Below, one piece after another: positions 56,077-64,000 of a stretch of 64,000 nt of DNA (the stretch's first letter is position 1; each line of letters starts with the position of its first letter). This DNA comes from Cytidiella melzeri (Eukaryota; Basidiomycota; Agaricomycetes; Polyporales; Irpicaceae). The notes under the pieces were generated by a model. That model made no database searches. It had not been told where the DNA came from and was given only the letters and a program-made list of their open reading frames with translations. Both the position numbers and the translations under genes were made by a program. The stretch spans positions 1-64,000 of the forward strand of contig JABYQR010000088.1 of NCBI GenBank assembly GCA_022592445.1. The letters are read 5' to 3'.

Positions 56077-57986
56077 CCCCCCCTTGACCCGTATCGAGTC
56101 CCAACAACTTCATGGCCCTTCCGTGCAAAATTCTTGGTAGCGATTTCGTGAGAATGTCGGCTGTGTTCTCCTTCCCTGGAACGCGATGTACGTCGATCCA
56201 TTTCTTGTTGACACAATCTCTAATGAAGTGAATTCGAATATCAATGTGTTTCATGCGGGTGTGGCCATGAGGATCGTGTGTACACGCGACGGTTCCATTG
56301 TTGTCGCAGAACAGAGTCGTGGCATGACGTTGCGGATATCCAAGTTCCGCGAGGAGTTGCCTGATAAACAAGATCTGGCACGCAGCATGAGTGCACGCGA
56401 GATATTCAGCTTCGCATGACGATAGGGCCACAATCGCCTGTTGCTTCGAGCTCCACGAAATCGGCGAATTCCCCATCATCATGACATATCCCGAGACAGA
56501 CTTTCTGTGCTCTCCTGACCCCCAGTCCGAGTCCGTGAACGCTCTGAATATCGGGTACGGATGATCCAGATGTCCAAGATGTATGCCAATTGACCGAGTT
56601 CCCTGTAGGTACCTGAGCAAATGTTTCGCCGCGGTCCAGTGTTGTTCGCCATAGTTCGACATGTATCTCGTTAGTTCTCGAACCGCGTAGGCAATGTCAG
56701 GTCGGCAGGTAGTGACGAGATACATGGCCTTTCCAACTACTGCACAGTACGGAAGATCCTTCACGCGGTTGCGTTCTTCGTCGGTCGTTGGGCAGTGGGT
56801 AACAGAGAGAGATGTGTGTGGAGGTAGAGGTGTCGTCACGGAGTTGCAATGCTCCATTCCGAACGTGCGCAAGATGGATTCTATGTACGACTCCTGGGAT
56901 AATAGAAGCGTTCGCCGACTTCTATCTCGCGTGACTTTGCATCCCAGTAGCCACGTCACGTCGCCATTGTCGGTGATTTCGAAGTGTGAGCTGAGTTGTT
57001 GCACTACAAGATTAGACTCAGCTTTGGATGTGGAGGCCAGGAGTATATCGTCTACGCTGGTCGCAGACATGGATTTCTCTTTGCCTTGTTGTCGAGTGTG
57101 GACACTCCAGTCCGACTGGCACCTCTGAAAACCGAGCGATGTATACTTTTTGTTGAACTCGAGATACCAGGTTCTTCCCGCTTGTTTCAAACCATAGAGT
57201 CCCTTGTGTAAACGCCAGTACCCTGAACCCGCAATTTCTGGACGGCGCATGTAGATTTCTTCCGAAAGAGGCCCATTCAGGAATGCAGTTTTGATGTCGA
57301 TGTGGCGAAGTTCGAGATCCTGGAACGCCGCAATTGCCAGGACAGTGCGTACGGAGTCCCACCGCGCGACTGGAGCGAAGGTGTATGTGAAATCCTGACC
57401 TGGAATCTGTGTGAACCCCTTGGCGACTAGACGTGCCTTGAAACGCGCGATATGACCATGAGCGTTGCGTTTGATATGCAAAACCCACTTGCAGTCGACT
57501 GCTTTTCGTCCAGGCGGTATGCTGTCAATCTCCTCATACACTCCCTTCGCCCTGAGTGCCTCGAGCTCCTCATAGATTGCGGCTAGCCACTCGGTCCAGT
57601 AGGTACTGCGTTGGGCGTCTTTCAACGACTTTGGGTCGGTGGCATCTGGATCGTCGATGTCCATTGGGTCATTCGTAATGAGGCACATGTTGTCATACTC
57701 AGCATCTGCGTGGAGGAGAATGGGGATGAGACTGGGGATAGACAATGTGCTGTGGATCTCGATCGCCAGGTCTTGACCGCGGACGAGAACGGCCTGTACG
57801 AGTGCATCCTGCATGTCCGAATTCTGCACGTCCGACCCCCCCTCGTTCTCGGGAGTCTCTATGTAATCCGCATAGCGTGTAGGTAAGTTTATGGTCCTAC
57901 GACCTCGACGCATGGCAAGTATATCCTGTGGTAAATCCGCGTCGTTATCACGCTCAATGGGAGCATCCGGCTGCAATGCAGTATGT
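56051..57986 (-). CDS. copia reverse transcriptase and RNase H
   Basis: About 645 codons. The RT domain begins near WVLHIKRNAHGHIARFKARL with VAKGFTQIPGQDF, HIDIKTAFLNGPLSEEIYM and LHKGLYGLKQAGRTWY. The catalytic box reads ATSVDDILLAS, so the Tyr of the usual YVDD is Ser. RNase H follows: AFTDSDWGSGEHRKSVSGYV, SWSSKQQAIVALSSCEAEY and DNNGTVACT. No internal stop or frameshift is seen, which fits a recent copy. The frame ends inside the LTR. Confidence 0.92.
56077..56085 (-). other. polypurine tract
   Basis: On the minus strand AAGGGGGGG directly abuts the 3' LTR, where a plus-strand DNA primer for copia elements is expected. Confidence 0.8.
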
Positions 57987-58039
57987 CTAATTCATATATA
58001 ATTAGATCCACGCATGTATTGGCGTTATAAATCACTTAC
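57987..58039 (-). other. intron-like segment inside copia pol
   Basis: A 53-nt stretch starts GTAAGT and ends GAATTAG, with CTAAT upstream of the acceptor, as in the host's own introns. Removing it joins the integrase frame (…IANR) in frame to the RT frame (HTALQPDAPIERD). Read unspliced, it gives an immediate TAA. Confidence 0.7.
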
Positions 58040-59097
58040 CGATTGGCAATGTGATTTTCCAGCTCGCGAGGAGCATCGGGTATGGGCTCACTGGGAGTAT
58101 GCGATATGGGCCCACGAGGGGTATGAGGTATTGGTCCAGGCACCGGATAATCCAATGGCCTGTCCATGAAACGACCATCTATTTCTGTGATGAGATCATC
58201 CCACATGTTGGACCTATCGGGACTGTACGTTGGACTGGTCATTGGTGCGTCGTCGTGAAAAGTGACATCGCGGCGAACACGGACAGCATGTGCGTGGGGA
58301 AACCATATGAGGTATCCGTTGGCGTCTGGTGCGTATCCAACGAAACGGCCAGCTTCGCCACGAGGTTGGAACTTAGAGAGAGAGTCTGAGTTGGTACGGC
58401 GAGCGGTGACGTGACATCCAAAAATATGGAGATACGACAGGTTGGGACGATGCTGAAATACAAGGAAGAAGGGGGTTGTGAAGGGTTCAAGTGCGGCGTG
58501 AGGAACCCGACACTTGAGGTGGACAGCGCAGAGCACAGCAAAAGGCCAGAACCAGTCCGAAAGATTGGCCTCAATCAACATAGCACGTGCCATGGAGGCG
58601 ATGGTGAGATTTGCGCGTTCTGCTACACCGTTTTGGGGAGAGGCGTCTGGCACTATTTTCTCGTAGATGATACCTACGTGCTCGCAGTAGGTGCGAAAAG
58701 CCCCCTCGACGTATTCTGGTGCATTGTCGACACGAATGATGGCGATCTTGAGTCCTAACAGTCGCTCAAAAGCGGCTTGAAATTGTTTGAAGCAGTTGAG
58801 CGCCTCGGATTTGTGTTTAAGTAGGGCCACGTAGATCCAACGCGAGAAGCAGTCGATGAATAAGATGAAAAACTTGAAGGAGCCGTAACAGTTTGGCAAC
58901 GGTCCACAGATGTCGGTGTGAATTCGATAGAGAAGACGATCTGCGCGTAAATCTGATTTTCTAGGGAAAGGCAAACGTTTAATGTTCGCACGGGCGCAGA
59001 CCTGACAGGATGTGTGATCTGATGAATCGACCGGGATTCCATCTACGGCTCGATGTAGGCCTTTAACGCCTATATGACCTAGTAGGCGGTGTAAAAA
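58040..59097 (-). CDS. copia integrase region of pol
   Basis: This frame is -1 relative to gag and opens at the T run near 59093-59097. It begins FLHRLLGHIGVKGLHRAV and CQVCARANI, the HHCC zinc domain, then the catalytic core with Asp in HTDICGP, Asp in RVDNAPEYVEGAF and Glu in DASPQNGVAERANLT, and a C-terminal GYAPDANGYLIW. After HIANR it runs into TAA, but a GTAAGT donor at the same spot allows splicing into the next frame. It has no ATG at its start; a frameshift or one-base deletion is implied. Confidence 0.88.
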
Positions 59098-60755
59098 TCC
59101 CGCCCTTTGCCATCAGATGAGGAGGCAATTGGGTAACCATCAGAAATTCGATCCGCTAGAGAGAGAGACGGAGTGGTGATGCTGTTGTTGGACACGGGGA
59201 GAGGTTCCATATGTAGCAGGTAGAGGTTGTTGGGAAGTAATTTTCCATCTACGATCTTCTTCCCGTTGAGTGACAAGTGAAGCACTCCACTCTCCGAATG
59301 GCATGCTATTCCGCGTCTCTCCAAGCATCCCTGTGAAACGAGATTCAATCGCGCTGAGGGCACATGTAGAACATTTGATAATTTCAGCGTGCTAGGTATT
59401 CCATCGTGTGCGGCTTTGAAGAAGATGTCCCCGACGCCTACTGCTGCCGTAGAGTGAGCCGTACCGAAACCCTTAACCTGGATGGGCGTAATTGGCCTGT
59501 AATTGGTGAACAGCGATTTGTCGGAGAAGATGTGACGATTGGCGCCTGAATCGTGATAGCATTCAGTCATTGTGAGATAGTTCTCGAACGCCGCCTTATT
59601 GCATGAGATGTGGTCGATAGGGTCGGCTAGTGTATTGAGAGAAAAGAATTGTCCTTGTGACAGGGCAGCGGTGGCATCCTTGTCAAGCTGAATACTGGGA
59701 TCATCGATACGTGTATCGGCACTTCCAGTATTCGCGGCGGGGAGTGCGTGGTAATTCAGTTGGCGCTGTCCAGTTCGTGGTTTCCGCTGTGAAGGCGGTA
59801 GGTGAATATCCTTCGGCCCTTTCCACCAATGTGAGTACTGTCCGCATTTCCCCCCTCCGTAGGCAAAGCAGTCCTTAATGAGGTGACCAATGGGACGTTC
59901 GCAGTCTGGGTTTACGCAAAATAGTTGCCCTTTATCGCCGGCGTGGGTGTGGGCGCGTTTCGCGGGGGGAGCTGAGGTGGCGGTGGCGACAGGTGCAGGT
60001 CTCTTCTTCTGAATAGAACTCGTCCCACAGATCTGCGCCAGAAACTCGGGTTCCCGAAGTCCCTGCGCCCAATCCTCCTCCTTGATCAATTGGATGACAG
60101 TCGACGAGCTGAGAGGGGTCCCATCCTTGTCGGCTGCAACTATCTTCTCTCGCAGCGTGCGCGTGAAAGCTCTCCATGAATCATCGAGCGGTAACAAATT
60201 TGCGAGTGTCTTCGCAAAGAACGTGTCTGGCATGCAATCGTTATCTTGATTGATGAGGTCGATGTACATGTTCCTGATCATCTCCGTCCATTTCGAGACA
60301 ACCATTGAGCTCGTGCATTTATAACCCATTATCGCCTGATGAAGAGCGGCAGCTCGGAGGCTGTTAACTGGCATGTATTCATCGCGTAACGCGTCCCAGG
60401 CTGCCTTCGCGGTCTTGCAATTGGCAACGAGGGGAACCTTATGCTTCGGGATAACGCGAACAAGCAGCGATAGCGCGTACTTGTTATTCTTCCACCAGAC
60501 TTTCTCCGCTTTCTCCGCATCCTCTACTTCTTTCTCGTTTCCCGCAAGTAGCCGCGAGGGAACCCTGAGCTTCGGAACAGTTGGTGGCGCGATGTCTTTG
60601 GAGTCTTTGTCGATATACTTCCAAAGGTCGAGATCATCGAAGATAATCTCCGACTGCATAGCCCATTGTACATAGTCGTTCGTGTCTCCGTCGTCATGGA
60701 GTCTTTCGAGCTTCGATTTGTAGTCCCTCGAGGTTGATTTCTCAGTATCAGACAT
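59079..60755 (-). CDS. copia gag with protease-like segment
   Basis: A 558-codon frame starting at 60755. The first 230 residues are gag (NDYVQWAMQSEIIFDDLDLW, NSLRAAALHQAIMGYK). A Cys/His knuckle follows (CVNPDCERPIGHLIKDC), with CX4C in place of the common CX2C spacing. The protease-like part has ECYHDSGANRHIFSD, whose DSG is the catalytic Asp motif, and LSNVLHVPSARLNLVS. The frame stops at 59079-59081 right after a run of five T on the minus strand. Continuation into integrase needs a -1 shift at this point. Confidence 0.9.
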   Translation of the reverse strand: MSDTEKSTSRDYKSKLERLHDDGDTNDYVQWAMQSEIIFDDLDLWKYIDKDSKDIAPPTVPKLRVPSRLLAGNEKEVEDAEKAEKVWWKNNKYALSLLVRVIPKHKVPLVANCKTAKAAWDALRDEYMPVNSLRAAALHQAIMGYKCTSSMVVSKWTEMIRNMYIDLINQDNDCMPDTFFAKTLANLLPLDDSWRAFTRTLREKIVAADKDGTPLSSSTVIQLIKEEDWAQGLREPEFLAQICGTSSIQKKRPAPVATATSAPPAKRAHTHAGDKGQLFCVNPDCERPIGHLIKDCFAYGGGKCGQYSHWWKGPKDIHLPPSQRKPRTGQRQLNYHALPAANTGSADTRIDDPSIQLDKDATAALSQGQFFSLNTLADPIDHISCNKAAFENYLTMTECYHDSGANRHIFSDKSLFTNYRPITPIQVKGFGTAHSTAAVGVGDIFFKAAHDGIPSTLKLSNVLHVPSARLNLVSQGCLERRGIACHSESGVLHLSLNGKKIVDGKLLPNNLYLLHMEPLPVSNNSITTPSLSLADRISDGYPIASSSDGKGRDFYTAY

Positions 60756-60820
60756 GGTTTATGAATAGGGGTGTTTCAAAGATGTCGAATGGCTGTATAG
60801 CAACTGGCAGGGAATTTACA

Positions 60821-60840
60821 GAGCCTCGGGGCTCATAACC
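60821..60840 (-). other. primer binding site for a half tRNA-iMet
   Basis: The plus strand next to the 5' LTR ends GGGCTCATAACC, which equals the anticodon arm of eukaryotic initiator tRNA-Met, not its 3' end. So the primer is probably a tRNA fragment cut in the anticodon loop, as known for Drosophila copia and yeast Ty5. Confidence 0.7.
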
Positions 60841-61076
60841 TGTTATAAAGACACTGGTACGACGTGGTGAACGATCGATAGAATTGAAATAGTACAAGTA
60901 CAACATACCTGGTACGACGTGGTGAACGATAAAGCACGTCGTACCAAGTCCATAACCGTATGTCCTGAAGCGCGCTTATTCTCCCCTCATTCAATCGCCT
61001 CTAAGTCCCGCCTCCGTATCTCGCCCTCGCCCCTTATCTTCCTTGCCCAGTTACTCGGGCGGGTCACCGTCTGACA
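60841..61076 (-). repeat. copia 5' LTR
   Basis: It is the same sequence as the other LTR by direct reading. The internal duplicated GGTACGACGTGGTGAACGAT is present here too. The LTR is followed at 61077 by the second TCTTC target copy. Confidence 0.95.
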
Positions 61077-61081
61077 TCTTC

Positions 61082-62308
61082 TTTGTAAGGCTACGTATAG
61101 GCGACATGCATACCCGCATCCGTCAAGCTCTGCGATTGTGACCGCGCTGGCTAGTCTGGACGCAGTCATCCAAAGGCGATTTTCTTGCGAATGGGCTCAC
61201 CACGCTCGTGCCATGTTGCTAGAAAAAATGAACCATGATTGTTTTGAAGTTTGGACGAGACGCTAGATGCAGTACTCAACGGCGCGGACGGGATGGAAAC
61301 TTGACATTGCGCTGAAGACTCTCGAGAAATTAGCTGATGATGGGATGTGTATGCCTCCCCTTCATTGTATACTACGCATGCGGAACTGAAAATCATATAT
61401 TGGAGGAATACGCATAGGCTACATCTCACACCTCAAAGCCGAAAACAATACAAGCGCCGTGGACGCTGACCTCAACAGCGCGAGAACCGAATCTGACAGC
61501 TGCAGCAACGGTGAAAACCCTGAACTCGCGGTCATCTCTGCTACCAGCATTCACTCTCAGCTGACGGCCGAGTCACCTTCCGACCATGTCATGAGCATCC
61601 ACGACGATCTCACTGTTCCTACCTCTAGCCAAGCTGCGAGCAATAGCGTCACTGAGGGTGCTAAAAGGAGCTTAAATCCTGACATCAACTTGACAAGCAA
61701 CTTCGCGTCCGACCAGACTGATTTTACCGTGCACCTCAAGAGTCGTCCACGCCTCGAGCGCTTTCTGCAGTACGATTGGAAGACACCGACAAGGGCGCCA
61801 ATGATGCGGCAAAGAGTGAACCACGCAGAACTCGGTAGCTTCGCAGCCAATATCATCGAGCAACATTGTTGAGAAGGCTGCGTCAGGGAGCAAGTACTGT
61901 ACCAACAGAGGGACATTATTGCTGCTGAGATTGCAATAAAGCCAAGCTTCTTCGAGTCCAGAGACTCAACCGAACCCGGTTCAATGAGCATCATTATTCC
62001 GCACCCATCTTGCGCCTGCGTTGCTCCTTAGGAGTAGCAATGGTTTCTCGAGGGCGAACAGGTTTACTCGTCGCGCAGGTTGCTCATAGCCCCGAGTCAG
62101 GCCTGCTCAGCGACGATAATTTCTCATCACCGTGTGGGCAATCTTACTGTGTACATTGGTAGGTCTGATCGGTGTCAGATGTGTGGTCAAACCCTGGCAT
62201 GAATCATTGAGGGTGAGAATAACAAGAGCTGCTAGTTGTGAAAATGAATTCAACGAGGTATGGTTGTACAAAATTCTTGTCCGTTATACATGTGCGAAAA
62301 CGAGTCGC
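61082..62308. other. region right of the copia element with one unassigned ORF
   Basis: About 1.2 kb. Plus-strand frame 61459-61872 is open also upstream of its GTG and reads Ser-rich sequence, then FTVHLKSRPRLERFLQYDW and RVNHAELGSFAANIIEQHC. It has no ATG nearby and no domain I know. It might be an exon of a gene disturbed by the copia insertion, or chance. The rest shows nothing. Confidence 0.3.
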
Positions 62309-64000
62309 TTATGAATATGGATTCACTTGGTGCCAATGTAAGGTAGAAAGGTACGCCTCGTAGTCCCCAGTAATAACAGGTTCAGGAATACCTAAGGTAG
62401 TAGATTCCTCGTCTTCCTCATCTTTGGGCTTCACTCTGACGAGGCCGGCATACTCTTCAAGACCTTTGTTTACGGACAGATGGACGTCGCTCAGATGTAC
62501 AAGGCGACGGAGGCCAGGACGCGCTTCCAGTGCTGCCCTCAAAGCGGCAAGCGTCTCAGAAGGACCGTTAAAGTCTTCAGCGGGTTTCTCCTTCTTCGCG
62601 TCGGAGGGTTTGGCTTTCTCCTTCGCAACTTTCTGTTCGAGGCGCTCCGAGAACGCGATCAGCTCCTTCCAGAGCTTGGTACCCTGAACGAGCTTTCCTT
62701 CGGCCATGAGGTAATCCAATGTAGCTTTGTATCGGGTCAATTCTGCCTCCTCTTTCGCGAGATCGAAGGGATTCCTTTGCCAGACGACCGAAAGCATCGA
62801 AACTGATGGGATCTCGTTGCGTGCAATTGCATTATTGAACTTTTCCTTGAAAGCGGCATAGGTTGCAATCTCTAGCGGTGTAGAGCCCACACTGTCCTCA
62901 AGCGTCAGGGCTTCGGCAGGTCCAGCTTCGGCAACGAGGCGAGTAATGGTCGCGTTACCGAGGATCACAGCGACGTGCAGTGGAGTAAATCCAGAGCTGT
63001 CTCGTATCAGATAGTGTTCAGCACCGGTCTCGGTCAAGGCTTTGACCGCACGGATATGCTTATTTTTCACAGCCATATGCAACGGCTGTGAGACCGAAAA
63101 TAAGTACCTCATAGTGAACGTATTGACGATGAACCCACCGTATTTCCGGATGACTTATCCTGCTGTCGAAGAAGCTTGTTCGTGACATCCTTGGGCAATT
63201 TCTCCAGCACGTAATCAAGCAAATTGTTACGATTCTCATCTTCGGGTTTTCCGCAAAGGATGTGGTAGATGTTCCGTCTGCAAATCGGTCAGCGAGCAGA
63301 CCAAGTGACTACTTATGATACTTCTTACTTTTCGTCGTCGCTTTCCATGGGAGATACGCCTTTGGACAAGAGGAAATCAAAGACAGCAGATTCGGTCGAC
63401 CATCTGACAGCGGCCAAGACATTATTGAATCCGTACTTGCGTTGCCTGATTTCCGATGTCAGGCTCCGTAGTAGAAATTGAATACGTGGATTTACCGAAG
63501 CTGGAGGTAATCTTGCATTAGGCTGGCTCGCACCGTAAAAAGCATGTCAATCATGTCTGCACCACGATCACTCCGAATGGCCGCGGTCAAGGGTGTTTCG
63601 TTTAATGCATTTGCGGTCCACCCCAGTAGAGCAGGAATAGCAGTATTGAGATCTGGGAGTTGGCGGATAAGCTTTGCTTGTTGGTCACCATGCGAGGAAG
63701 CATAGAATCGGTATGCCGCAAGAGGTTGTTCACTAGCAAGATACCTCACGGTAGCAGTGGCACAACGTAGAATCGCGGTCCAGAGAATAGGCTCCGAGCT
63801 GACACAAGAGTCCTGCTGTGCATGAGGGTCACCTTTGGCGGCAAGGTCCTTTCTCTTCTTGCCATGGACGTTGAGACCTAGATATACCTTGCTAGACGAA
63901 GTTTCGGAAGACGATTGGCCCTCTACACTGTCGATTGGTATCGAGACATCGATTCCTTTGCCTGTGCGTCGTATATACTCGTCCAACATCGCAGGCCGAT
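62309..64000 (-). CDS. ankyrin-repeat protein, 5' part off the window
   Basis: The frame enters from the right edge (RPAMLDEYIRRTGKG) and spans at least four exons to the stop at 62309-62311. Ankyrin repeats are visible as NALNETPLTAAIRSDRGADM, AVFDFLLSKGVSP, GNTPLHMAVKNKHIRAV (joined over the intron that ends at about 63082) and SSGFTPLHVAVILGNATI, then GSTPLEIATYAAFKEKF. A charged coiled region follows (EQKVAKEKAKPSDAKKEKPAE), and the protein ends LHWHQVNPYS. Ankyrin repeats bind partner proteins. I cannot name the partner. The missing N-terminus prevents a closer call. Confidence 0.8.

Larger units (their letters stand above)
55841..61076 (-). mobile_element. Ty1/copia LTR retrotransposon, 5,236 bp, recent insertion
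   Basis: Two 236-bp LTRs (55841-56076 and 60841-61076) that I read as identical bound the element, and TCTTC flanks it on both sides (55836-55840 and 61077-61081). Coding is on the minus strand in copia order: gag, protease, integrase, reverse transcriptase, RNase H. A primer site lies inside the right LTR and a polypurine tract inside the left one. Gag and integrase frames differ by -1, and an intron-like gap separates integrase from reverse transcriptase. Confidence 0.95.

Overview
The window is nuclear DNA from a filamentous basidiomycete, most likely a member of Agaricomycotina. The evidence is dense genes split by many short introns of about 50-70 nt, a Plavaka-type transposase, a DUF6593 protein, an AA9 cellulose-active oxygenase, a GH92 mannosidase and a 375-residue actin. 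I cannot place the genus. Exon borders below were derived by hand from reading-frame continuity and family homology; most gene models close exactly in frame.

Left end (1-7036): a transposon graveyard. It holds the 5' end of a Ty3/gypsy-like element (gag with one nonsense codon, putative LTR), a Plavaka transposase fragment, and a three-level nest. In the nest, a TA-flanked element with 30-bp perfect inverted repeats is split by a hAT element with an 8-bp target duplication, whose transposase gene is in turn split by a solo LTR with a 5-bp duplication.

Core (7.2-23.2 kb): housekeeping genes EMG1 (ribosome biogenesis), FUR1 (uracil salvage), SEC14 (lipid transfer), actin, a conserved hypothetical, SCO1 (complex IV copper) head to head with NDUFB7 (complex I), a small PPxY membrane protein, a SAM methyltransferase, an F-box protein, CGI121 (KEOPS) and a PIN-domain protein.

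Metabolic locus (23.9-30.3 kb): a divergent pair. One gene fuses biotin carboxylase, PxpC-like, PxpB-like and biotinyl domains (LamA/urea-carboxylase type, without the amidase). The other is LamB/YcsF (PxpA type). Together they encode every part expected of an ATP- and biotin-dependent lactam-opening enzyme. The 329-bp shared spacer holds GATA-type sites and a long hairpin just upstream of the lamA start.

Right half (30.5-55.3 kb): a membrane-anchored PDI-like protein, a 1,323-residue PPR protein, a 15-exon GH92 mannosidase, a BCAS3-like WD40 protein, a dynamin-family GTPase, a DUF6593 protein, ERV1 and a secreted AA9 LPMO. Gene-poor stretches lie between some of these.

Right end (55.8-64 kb): a recently inserted 5,236-bp Ty1/copia element with identical 236-bp LTRs, a TCTTC target duplication, a half-tRNA-iMet primer site, a -1 gag/pol frame change and an intron-like break inside pol. 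It is followed by an ankyrin-repeat gene that runs off the window.
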